Below are positions 44,222 to 52,187 of a stretch of 59,385 bases of DNA, in pieces. The DNA is from a virus. Under the pieces are notes generated by a model, which did not search any database, was not told where the DNA came from, and was given only the letters and a program-made list of their open reading frames with translations. Within the stretch, counting starts at the first letter, position 1. Every line of letters begins with the position of its first letter. The translations under genes were made by a program, and so were the position numbers. The stretch spans positions 1 to 59,385 of IMG/VR virus record IMGVR_UViG_3300029309_000033; one strand, given 5' to 3'.

Positions 44222-46368
44222 TATCTTCTTCCGTCTGGTTGGTAATCTATTCTAAATGTCCCCAATTTCCAAAATTGACTAGTGCTAGTATTTTCTACTT
44301 TTAAAGATATCTCTCTAGCTCTAGCACGTGTGTCTATCTTCTGTGTGCCACTAGTTATTGTAAATGGACCTAATGTAGAACTAGCTGCGGTATCATTTGG
44401 AAAATCTCTTAAATTTAATGTTACTCTAGCATCGCCTGTTTGTGATAAAAAATCTGGTATGACTCTTCTTATTTTCATCATAAACTCACCATCTCCAGCT
44501 AAACCCTGTTGTCCTATATCAAAATTTCCAGATTCTATATTTGCTGGTATTGCGGATGTTTGTCCTGCCTTAACCTGATCAAGTCCTGTCTCATGTTCGT
44601 AGTATGTTGATGCACCATCTGTGTTACCATGAACATAATTAACGTCATCGTCATCCGTTTCCGCACTAGAATCATATTCTGTTGCGTGTGGTTTACCAAA
44701 TACAGCAGAGTCCTCCCATGCTGTTCTAGCTAGTGTGCCCGTAGTCCACACTGGTCGCTCAGGGCTTGAATCTAGATAATTGTATGAAACCATCCTATTA
44801 ACAACGCCAGAACCTGAGTTTGGATAGAACCAGATAACCTCACCAAATAAGTTATTAAGACCTGCATTAATGTGTTGTTTTGGTATGGTATTAATATCAT
44901 CGTATACATGATCTTCAACCAAACATGGTAGTGATTCTAATTTACCTGTATATCTAAAAAAACCATTTTCTGACATCCAATAAGCTGTACCATCAACCTC
45001 AACAGCTGCATTCTGTCCAATTAATCCACAGTTTGTACCAACCTGTTGAAATGAGAAAGTAAATGGTGGACCAACAAAACGCATGATAAATAATGCAGTG
45101 TCTGTCCATATATAAATCGCATCACGACCTCTGATTGCTCCAACAAGTTTAGATCCATCTGCAAGTCTTTGTGTGCCAGCGGTGTTTGTTGCTGATGGTG
45201 TGTAAGTGTTTATGTCCTCTTGATCTGAAAATCTTATAAACATCGGATCTTGTGTTGATTTAGTTCCAATTGTTGTTTCTGTGCCAAAAAATATCAAGTG
45301 ACGATCCGGTGTTGATACAAGACTAAATGCTGATGCGGTTGGTGCTCCTGATATTATTGTAGCCCTGGTGCTGTTGGCAGTCAGTGGATTTGAATCCCAC
45401 TCAAAACTCTCACCGCCATTGATTGTTGCAATTAACTTATTACCAAGGTTATCTAATGACCAAAGACCAGGTGCTGTTATGATATCTCCTGATGCTGCAG
45501 CGTTCCATGCAAAAAAGTTTGATGCATCTGTTACTGTTGCACCAGACGAGTGTGTTGCAGCTGTGGTGCCACTAGCTCCTCTTGTGAGACCAGATAAGGT
45601 TCCCCCACTATTACTGGTATACGTTATAAGTTCTGATCCTATCAATACCGTACCTGAAGATGGAAAAGATGTTGAACTTGCCATCGTCAGACTTGTCACC
45701 GAGGCGTTTATCCCTGATGAAAGCGTTGATGTGAATTGACCTGTTTGTTGACCACCCCATGATCCAAGTCCCCAACCTGTGGATGCAACCTCAACAGCTG
45801 GTCCCACGGGGTAATAATGTTGTACCCTTATGCCACCAGATGTGGATGCACCAGATCCAGATTCATTTGATTCCATTTCTATTGTAAGAGTGGTGTCTGT
45901 TGGTATTGATGTCACCATAAATTTTTTATCTGTAAAATCACTAGATGCAAAATTAGAACCTGTTATGGACGTAAAGGTATCTAATAATATAATATCAAAT
46001 TTATTTATATTGTGCGCAGATGAAAATGTTAATGTTACAACCTTAGATCCATTTGTTGTGCTAAAAGCATTTGATAAAGATGTTGTCGCTTTAATTGGGT
46101 GTATGTCATAAAATATACCACCAGAGTATGCATATAAAATTCTGTTTGTCCCTAAGATAGCATACTTGATACCTGATGTATTTACAAAATGATGAATAGC
46201 CGTGGCTCTCCCTGTGATCTGAACAGAACCTAATTGTGACCAACCACCTATTTTTTCAGGTGTTCCATATCTGAATCTAACGTTATCACCATTGACCCAT
46301 TGACTCTCACCACCTGTAGATGTAACTTGTTTGTTAAACCCCGGCGCAAATTTTACTTTTTGCAACAT
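44221..46368 (-). CDS. P22 gp10-like DNA stabilisation/tail hub protein
   Basis: 715 aa. The start MLQKVKFAPGFNKQVTSTGG and NGDNVRFRYGTPEKIGGWSQ match the phage stabilisation protein (gp10) family as I know it, which forms the tail hub below the portal adaptors. Central beta-propeller-like repeats and an inserted Ser/Thr/Gly-rich domain (STLSSGINASVTSLTMASST). It carries SQEDINTYTPS-type motifs (FSDQEDINTYTPSATNTAGT). Confidence 0.75.
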   Translation of the reverse strand: MLQKVKFAPGFNKQVTSTGGESQWVNGDNVRFRYGTPEKIGGWSQLGSVQITGRATAIHHFVNTSGIKYAILGTNRILYAYSGGIFYDIHPIKATTSLSNAFSTTNGSKVVTLTFSSAHNINKFDIILLDTFTSITGSNFASSDFTDKKFMVTSIPTDTTLTIEMESNESGSGASTSGGIRVQHYYPVGPAVEVASTGWGLGSWGGQQTGQFTSTLSSGINASVTSLTMASSTSFPSSGTVLIGSELITYTSNSGGTLSGLTRGASGTTAATHSSGATVTDASNFFAWNAAASGDIITAPGLWSLDNLGNKLIATINGGESFEWDSNPLTANSTRATIISGAPTASAFSLVSTPDRHLIFFGTETTIGTKSTQDPMFIRFSDQEDINTYTPSATNTAGTQRLADGSKLVGAIRGRDAIYIWTDTALFIMRFVGPPFTFSFQQVGTNCGLIGQNAAVEVDGTAYWMSENGFFRYTGKLESLPCLVEDHVYDDINTIPKQHINAGLNNLFGEVIWFYPNSGSGVVNRMVSYNYLDSSPERPVWTTGTLARTAWEDSAVFGKPHATEYDSSAETDDDDVNYVHGNTDGASTYYEHETGLDQVKAGQTSAIPANIESGNFDIGQQGLAGDGEFMMKIRRVIPDFLSQTGDARVTLNLRDFPNDTAASSTLGPFTITSGTQKIDTRARAREISLKVENTSTSQFWKLGTFRIDYQPDGRR

Positions 46369-46379
46369 AATAATTTACC

Positions 46380-46667
46380 CTATGGTTTAGTTGGCCAAGT
46401 TGCATTTTCACATTTTTCTACAGTATCTTTACCTGCAGGCAAGTCTCTAAGATTTTGTCTATATGTCTTCATGTCATCTGACATGGTTACATCAGATAAA
46501 GCATAATAATCAGTTTCAGCGAGAAGTCTATTTCTTTTAGCTCTAAGATTAGCTAAAGCTCTAGCAGGGGCTGCATCTTCCCATGCTTTTTCTTCAGCGT
46601 CTCTAGCTGCCTCTTCTTCAGCTGTAAACTGTACTTTGTTACCGTTTATATTATGATATCTTGGCAT
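46380..46667 (-). CDS. Tail fibre assembly chaperone-like protein, 95 aa
   Basis: MPRYHNINGNKVQFTAEEEA, then RAKRNRLLAETDYYALSDVT and QNLRDLPAGKD ending WPTKP. This NRLLAxTDxxxLxD ... YRQxLRDLP ... WP pattern is the usual signature of tail fibre assembly proteins. It follows three tail appendage genes. Confidence 0.7.
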   Translation of the reverse strand: MPRYHNINGNKVQFTAEEEAARDAEEKAWEDAAPARALANLRAKRNRLLAETDYYALSDVTMSDDMKTYRQNLRDLPAGKDTVEKCENATWPTKP

Positions 46668-46697
46668 AGTTTTTTCCTTATTATTTGTGTACCATTT

Positions 46698-47318
46698 TTA
46701 ATTTATTCCGTAAAGGCAAATATCTCCAGCGTCTATGTTGCCTGATGACATTTTAAATTGTACTGCATCTATTGCACTTGTTGTATTAAAATATCCAGCT
46801 GTAAATACATCTCTAGTTTTATCTGATTGATGAGCATTATTAGTTCTAGCTATAAAATGTTTTACAAAAGTTGTAGATGATGGATTAAATAACTGTAAAA
46901 TTCCAGCTAAAGACTGATCGTTATCAACACCCACTGATTGACCAATATTTTGAAAATTTGTAGATTGTGCTAAATCTTGTGATTCTTGATAAGCTAATGC
47001 ACCATTAGAACCATCTTCATCATGTGTTGCTCTAAAATATGACGATGTTATTGTCGTATTATAATTACTACCACCATCTGTTGAACCTTGAAAAGTTAAA
47101 CCATCTACACCAGTGGCTGATGGATGAATATCTTTAAAAGTAAATAAATATTCTTTATAAGTAGAATCTAATACTACATCAGAACTACCATCAACAAAAC
47201 TTATAGTAGAACTAGAACTAGCAGTCAGCTTTTTAATAAATATCATACTACCAGTATTCAAAGACCCAAAGGCTGATACCGATCTAACCGCTCTATCATT
47301 AAGTGTAACTATGCTCAT
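46698..47318 (-). CDS. Tail appendage paralogue 3, 206 aa
   Basis: MSIVTLNDRAVRSVSAFGSL, TASSSSTISFVDGSSDVVLD and FNPSSTTFVKHFIARTNNAH match the two genes upstream across their whole length. Beta-rich, no signal peptide. Likely a short tail fibre or receptor-binding protein. Its start overlaps the previous stop. Confidence 0.7.
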   Translation of the reverse strand: MSIVTLNDRAVRSVSAFGSLNTGSMIFIKKLTASSSSTISFVDGSSDVVLDSTYKEYLFTFKDIHPSATGVDGLTFQGSTDGGSNYNTTITSSYFRATHDEDGSNGALAYQESQDLAQSTNFQNIGQSVGVDNDQSLAGILQLFNPSSTTFVKHFIARTNNAHQSDKTRDVFTAGYFNTTSAIDAVQFKMSSGNIDAGDICLYGIN

Positions 47319-47944
47319 TATGAATCCTTTATTCCATATAGTTTTATAGTGCCAGCATCTATATTACCAGAATTAAAAGTAAACTGTATTGCGTCAACAT
47401 CTGAAGTTGAATTTACATAACCAGCTGTATAATCCTCCATTGAAGCACCACCACTTTCATAATAATAGTTCACTCTAGCTAGAAAATGTTTTACAAACGT
47501 AGTGTTTGAAGGATTAAATAAATAAAATTCTCCACTTAAACTTTCATCATTACCATTACCAACTGCTGAAGCTTGTAGTTGAGCAACTCCTGTTCCTTGT
47601 GCTAAATCATCATTAGATGCATAATCAAGACTGGCAAAGCTGTCACCTTCATCATGTTGAGCATGAAACATGGTAGTGGTTTTAGTTAAGTTATAATTTG
47701 ACCCAGCATCAGTAGAAACATTAAATCTTAACTTAACATCGTCTGTGCCTGGGTGTAAATTAATAAACTTAAACAAATAAATAGGAAATGTAGAATCTAA
47801 TACAACATCATTACTACCATTTACAAAACTTAAATTAGCACTGCTACTTGCGGTCAAAGTTTTAATAAGTGTTAATGATTTAGCTGCCCCAGGTATAGCT
47901 GAAATATTTCTAATGCTTCTATTATTATAAGTTACAATTGACAT
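47318..47944 (-). CDS. Tail appendage paralogue 2, 208 aa
   Basis: MSIVTYNNRSIRNISAIPGA with the same SSSANLSFVNGSNDVVLDST and FNPSNTTFVKHFLARVNYYY blocks. The most divergent part is residues 95-130. Same orientation and spacing as the neighbours. Confidence 0.7.
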   Translation of the reverse strand: MSIVTYNNRSIRNISAIPGAAKSLTLIKTLTASSSANLSFVNGSNDVVLDSTFPIYLFKFINLHPGTDDVKLRFNVSTDAGSNYNLTKTTTMFHAQHDEGDSFASLDYASNDDLAQGTGVAQLQASAVGNGNDESLSGEFYLFNPSNTTFVKHFLARVNYYYESGGASMEDYTAGYVNSTSDVDAIQFTFNSGNIDAGTIKLYGIKDS

Positions 47945-48549
47945 TACGAAACTCCATATAATTTAAATGTTCCAGAGTCTATGTTTCCTGATGAAAATTT
48001 AAATCTTACTCTAGTGATTGCTGTTGTAGTGTTAAAATATCCTGCATGGTACTCATTATTAGAAGTATCACTGTGAGCAATAGATTGAAAATTAGAAATA
48101 AAATGTTTTACAAAAGTTGTGCTACTAGGATCAAAGATGTGCAATGTACCACTTATACCCTGATCACTATCATTGCCAATACTATTTGCTAATGTTTCAT
48201 CACTTGTTCCTTGAGCTTGATCAGAACCTGTTAAATAAGATAGAGAAGTAGAGACATCATTTTCAGTATGTTGAGCTCTAAAATGAGTAGAAGTAATTGT
48301 TTGATTGTAATTTGTATTTGTTCCTGTATCAGCTTGAAATTTAAAACTTACATTGTCAGTAGCTGGATGAGCGTTTATAATTTTAAATATGTACTCCTTA
48401 TGTGTAGAGTCTATGTTACTAGTAAAATCTATTGTGCCACTAGAACTAGCAGTTTGTGTCTCTAATAACACTAAGCTACTACCAGAGACCCCTGAAGGAA
48501 AACTAGTAATGGATGCCATGGATCTGTCATTACATACATTGATTGACAT
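47944..48549 (-). CDS. Tail appendage paralogue 1, 201 aa
   Basis: MSINVCNDRSMASITSFPSG and FDPSSTTFVKHFISNFQSIA. It shares the start (MSI), the DSTxKEYxFxxxxxHP block, the RAQHTEND block and the SSGNIDSGTFKLYG end with the other two. Three tandem paralogues in a row suggest a duplicated receptor-binding module. Confidence 0.7.
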   Translation of the reverse strand: MSINVCNDRSMASITSFPSGVSGSSLVLLETQTASSSGTIDFTSNIDSTHKEYIFKIINAHPATDNVSFKFQADTGTNTNYNQTITSTHFRAQHTENDVSTSLSYLTGSDQAQGTSDETLANSIGNDSDQGISGTLHIFDPSSTTFVKHFISNFQSIAHSDTSNNEYHAGYFNTTTAITRVRFKFSSGNIDSGTFKLYGVS

Positions 48550-48558
48550 GTTATGCTC

Positions 48559-49788
48559 CTAACACATTAGTGAACATGGAACTATATAACTACCATCACT
48601 GTAAGTTTCTATTTTAGTATTAGATAATACTTTTGCAAAAGTGCTAGATTTAATATTATCATCGCTTTGTTTTTTTGCTGTTCCATCTCCGTTTGATTGT
48701 AATAAATCTCCTTTAGCAACTGTTTCATCTTTATGTATTCTAACTACAAATGAACCAACTGATGCTACATAAAAATCATTATATCCTTCACCATCTTCAT
48801 CCCAAGAACTAAATACACCATAAACATTTTTAGCATCTACTGTGTCAGATACTTTTGATTCCATATGTTTAATATCATCTTCTTTAACTATCGTTGCTTC
48901 ATAATCTGTTCCCTCATAATTATATGTAATTTTATCTCCATCTGATTGACTAGCTGTTAATACATGAGGAATTTTTTGAGCAGTACCATTATTATCATTA
49001 AACTCTAAATTATACCAATTAACCATAGTGTCTAAAGTTTCTAAAACTGTTCCTTTTAGAATAGTTGGTTTAGAATTATCAGAAAATCTAGACCAGTGAG
49101 AACCTGTAAAAGAGTTATAAGATACTGTTGATCCAGAAACTGCTATGGTTCCTTCTTCAGAATTAGCTTGTCTAATAGAAACAAGATTTCCATCATCACC
49201 ACCTCTATTAATAAACATTGTTGTTCCACCTGTTGTTCCACTTCTAGAAAAAACAGCTTTACCATTATCTTCAAATTCTACACCATTTACGTTAGTACCA
49301 GAACTTGTTTTGCCATATAAAAAAACTGATGAAGATAAAGTTAGTTTATCAGTTCCACCAATTTTAACATGTATAGTATCATCTGTATCTGCAGTTATTG
49401 AACTATCGGCATCTGCATCTAAAATTAATTCATTACCATTTACATCTAATGTTCCTGGAGTAACTAAATTTCCTGATAATTTAGCACTAGTCACAGTATC
49501 GTCAGACGGCTGGCCTAGGTCGAGCACGTTACCTAATATTTGAACAAAATCAATTACGTCACCTGTCGCCAGATTCGAGGCAAAGGTCATCGTACTACCT
49601 GAGATTGTATAGGATGATCCTGGTTTTTGTAGGATACCATTTAAACTGACCAGCATATGATTAGCTGATTCTGGTGCAACATTTACACCCCCTACTTGTA
49701 AAGTATAGGCTGCCTGTCCGTTTACGACTGATATCGCATCACAAACTTGAAAATTTCCGACTGTGGGTTGTTTTCCTATATAGGCCAT
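48559..49788 (-). CDS. Tail fibre protein with G2/chaperone-like C-terminus
   Basis: 409 aa. The N-terminus MAYIGKQPTVGNFQVCDAIS and SANHMLVSLNGILQKPGSSY is a common attachment domain in marine phage fibres. The middle is beta-rich (SGTNVNGVEFEDNGKAVFSR). The C-terminus (VAKGDLLQSNGDGTAKKQSD, AKVLSNTKIETYSDGSYIVP) resembles Peptidase_G2-type self-cleaving or chaperone domains. Confidence 0.7.
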   Translation of the reverse strand: MAYIGKQPTVGNFQVCDAISVVNGQAAYTLQVGGVNVAPESANHMLVSLNGILQKPGSSYTISGSTMTFASNLATGDVIDFVQILGNVLDLGQPSDDTVTSAKLSGNLVTPGTLDVNGNELILDADADSSITADTDDTIHVKIGGTDKLTLSSSVFLYGKTSSGTNVNGVEFEDNGKAVFSRSGTTGGTTMFINRGGDDGNLVSIRQANSEEGTIAVSGSTVSYNSFTGSHWSRFSDNSKPTILKGTVLETLDTMVNWYNLEFNDNNGTAQKIPHVLTASQSDGDKITYNYEGTDYEATIVKEDDIKHMESKVSDTVDAKNVYGVFSSWDEDGEGYNDFYVASVGSFVVRIHKDETVAKGDLLQSNGDGTAKKQSDDNIKSSTFAKVLSNTKIETYSDGSYIVPCSLMC

Positions 49789-49791
49789 GGG

Positions 49792-50109
49792 TTACTCCTT
49801 TGGGTTATCGTCTTTAATCTTTTTAATTCTTGCTTTCCATGCATCTATGTCTTTATAGATTTCATCTAGCTGATCACCTATGTCTCCATAGGCAACTTTT
49901 CTTGTAGCTCTGACTGTATTATTAGATTCTTCAGTGTTACCTGCAGTTTCATACTCTGCTATTTTAGAATCATCTGGTTTAGCAAAACTATAAGTCCAAG
50001 TTTTAATGTAATCTCCCGACCCGTCATTTTGTAGGGATACTTTATCATCATCCCATGCATTAGAATTATCTTCTATATAAAGTTTTGTTTTTGTATAAAG
50101 TGAAGCCAT
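49792..50109 (-). CDS. Tail assembly chaperone-like protein, 105 aa
   Basis: ASLYTKTKLYIEDNSNAWDD start and C-terminal ATRKVAYGDIGDQLDEIYKD then DAWKARIKKIKDDNPKE. The Y-x-IGDQLDxxY...WKxxIxxIKxxNP pattern is common in small proteins between tail fibres. Likely a tail fibre assembly helper. Confidence 0.65.
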   Translation of the reverse strand: MASLYTKTKLYIEDNSNAWDDDKVSLQNDGSGDYIKTWTYSFAKPDDSKIAEYETAGNTEESNNTVRATRKVAYGDIGDQLDEIYKDIDAWKARIKKIKDDNPKE

Positions 50110-50117
50110 AATTTATC

Positions 50118-50597
50118 CTATGTTATTAATTTAAATGCTTGAAATATACATTGATTACTACCGCCATTAAGGCTTAAACTTGATCCTGTATTATGTTGAG
50201 TATAAGCCTCTAAATAATCATCTGCATCTAAATCAACTATTGCATTTACTTCTGTTGACTTATCTCTGCCTGAACTACTAGCAGTTCTAGTTCTGTGGGA
50301 ATGAACCGAACTTCCATTTTTAAATATATAAACTTGTTGATATTTGCCTTCAGCACTAGCATCCGCGTAACTTACCTTTGCCGTAACATGATATTTTCCA
50401 GCAACAGCAGGAGTAAATCTATAATTTGAACTATTATCGTATTTGTCATCACTATCAAAAACTTCAGTATCAAATTGCACTTTTGTCGCTGAAGAATTTG
50501 AAATACTTTGATTACTACTTAAACTAACTTGAAAAGCTGGAGTTGAAAAGTTATCTGCTAAATTTATTGATTCTGATTGTATTTTACTTAATGCCAT
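50118..50597 (-). CDS. C1q-like tail appendage, 159 aa
   Basis: STPAFQVSLSSNQSISNSSA, VQFDTEVFDSDDKYDNSSNY and TPAVAGKYHVTAKVSYADAS follow the C1q/TNF-like jelly roll pattern (AFxVxLxxxQ ... xFDxExFDxxxxY ... FTPxxxGxYxVxxxV). Trimeric C1q-like heads bind receptors. Short, so it may cap a fibre. Confidence 0.7.
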   Translation of the reverse strand: MALSKIQSESINLADNFSTPAFQVSLSSNQSISNSSATKVQFDTEVFDSDDKYDNSSNYRFTPAVAGKYHVTAKVSYADASAEGKYQQVYIFKNGSSVHSHRTRTASSSGRDKSTEVNAIVDLDADDYLEAYTQHNTGSSLSLNGGSNQCIFQAFKLIT

Positions 50598-50611
50598 AAT
50601 TTCTCCTAAAG

Positions 50612-50905
50612 TTATTTATCTAAGCTATCTTCTCTTTGTTTTCTATTTTTATAATCTGATCTAGTTGTAACTAATTCTACAAAATCTGATTGATTAGATG
50701 GAATAGCATCTGTAAAAGAACTATCATTCATCAACTTAGTAGTCCATTCATTTTGCATACGCTTCCAACAGTTGTTAATTTTACCATCAACTGCTGCTTG
50801 AATCCAAGCATCTAAACCAGCATTATCTGTGTCGTTGTATAGATCATTAGATAATATCTTTTGCTGTAGATCAGTTAGTGTTATTGTTTTTGTGTGATTT
50901 GCCAT
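50612..50905 (-). CDS. Small tail-region protein, 97 aa
   Basis: ITLTDLQQKILSNDLYNDTD then AWIQAAVDGKINNCWKRMQN and FVELVTTRSDYKNRKQRED. The WIQxAVDGKINNCxKRM...LVTxRxDYKxR pattern is one I recall as conserved in phage tail regions. Helical; role unknown. Confidence 0.65.
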   Translation of the reverse strand: MANHTKTITLTDLQQKILSNDLYNDTDNAGLDAWIQAAVDGKINNCWKRMQNEWTTKLMNDSSFTDAIPSNQSDFVELVTTRSDYKNRKQREDSLDK

Positions 50906-50940
50906 GTTATACCTCCTTTAAGATTAATTGTTTCATTATT

Positions 50941-51792
50941 CTAACATGCTAAATGTACTGTTAAAAAAGTTTCAGGAGCTGATGCTGATCCTACAACAAC
51001 ATCATGTTGTGCTGATCCATGAGATGAATGACGAACTTTTAATAGTAAAGTATCGTTTGCATCCATATCAACTAAAGTTGAAGCATTAAATCCTCTACCA
51101 TAAGATGAATAATCTTCTGTTATTTCATATCTAGGTTGAATTTGTTGCAGATAATAATTTCTATTAGAAGAAACCAAAAGAATTCCATACATCCATTGAT
51201 ATGCTGTATCAATATCTGATATAGTTACAGATGCATTCACTTGATATTTTCCTGTAACAGGTGCAGTAAAGGTGCTACTAGAAGTATCAAAATCTGAATT
51301 AACATCATAAATTTCAGCGCCAAGTGCTATGGTAACAATTCCTGTTGACATATTATCTTGAGCAGTATTTGGATAAGCATGAACAGCTGATTGTAAAGGC
51401 ATTGTTACATGACCATTACTGTCAATAGTAATTGAATTTGCTGAAGCATTATCATCAATTCCTGTTGAACTAAAAGTTGTTAATGGATAATTAATCATAC
51501 TACTTGTAACACTATTAGTTGCGGGCGTTACAGTCTGTAATGCTCTACCTAAAAATACACAATACATCGCATCTCCTGATGCTGTTGCTTCACTTAACGT
51601 TAGAGCAGTCCCTGTAGCAGTATATGCTTTACCAGACCCAGGTTGCTGTCTTACATTATTAATAAATAATGCTAATTCATTTTCATTAGCTACTGCATGA
51701 TCTAAAGTGTAGGAGGTAGTTGCACTTACAGAAAATGTCTGTGTAGCAAATGAAGTAAACGATTCTGCTGGCTCTGGTCCAATATAGGCCAT
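50941..51792 (-). CDS. Tail fibre with MAYIG N-terminus and C1q-like head, 283 aa
   Basis: MAYIGPEPAESFTSFATQTF, the same attachment start as the 409-aa fibre, then a linker and a C-terminal domain (DVNSDFDTSSSTFTAPVTGK, YQVNASVTISDIDTAYQW) with the FxAPxxGxYxVxxxV feature of C1q-like jelly rolls. Receptor binding is probable. Confidence 0.7.
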   Translation of the reverse strand: MAYIGPEPAESFTSFATQTFSVSATTSYTLDHAVANENELALFINNVRQQPGSGKAYTATGTALTLSEATASGDAMYCVFLGRALQTVTPATNSVTSSMINYPLTTFSSTGIDDNASANSITIDSNGHVTMPLQSAVHAYPNTAQDNMSTGIVTIALGAEIYDVNSDFDTSSSTFTAPVTGKYQVNASVTISDIDTAYQWMYGILLVSSNRNYYLQQIQPRYEITEDYSSYGRGFNASTLVDMDANDTLLLKVRHSSHGSAQHDVVVGSASAPETFLTVHLAC

Positions 51793-51793
51793 C

Positions 51794-52159
51794 TTACGTT
51801 ATCTCCATTACTGACAATGTGCCTGATAGTTTATCAGCTACAGAGCAATCAATTCTTATAACGTCTCCAGCCTCTAATACAACTTTACCACCTGATAACA
51901 GTTCAAGTGAAGTTCCACTAGGGATGTTTACGTCTTTCACTAAAAAAGACGTGCCGTTTGAAGCATTATTTGCACCAGCACGATTTGATGTTGTACTAAC
52001 AAGTTCTACCTCTGCAGTCACTGTAGTTGTATGTATGTTAGCCAATACCAATCCAAGCACAACTGTAGTCGTACTCGATGCTACCGTGTACATTGTAAAA
52101 GGTGTGCCTGCTGAGTTTGGCTCTGCAGCAAAATTGATCACTTTAAAAGTATTTGCCAT
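51794..52159 (-). CDS. Beta-rich virion protein, 121 aa
   Basis: MANTFKVINFAAEPNSAGTP, MYTVASSTTTVVLGLVLANI and DVNIPSGTSLELLSGGKVVL. Ser/Thr-rich beta sandwich, similar in order to the 113-aa protein at 43599. Likely a small tail or capsid protein. Confidence 0.65.
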   Translation of the reverse strand: MANTFKVINFAAEPNSAGTPFTMYTVASSTTTVVLGLVLANIHTTTVTAEVELVSTTSNRAGANNASNGTSFLVKDVNIPSGTSLELLSGGKVVLEAGDVIRIDCSVADKLSGTLSVMEIT

Positions 52160-52187
52160 ATTTTCCTCCTAAAAATTCCTTATATAC

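Noticed and set aside
45375-45400. tRNA-like TTTGAATCCCAC arm
   Set aside because: It lies inside the gp10-like coding frame and no acceptor or anticodon arms can be paired around it.
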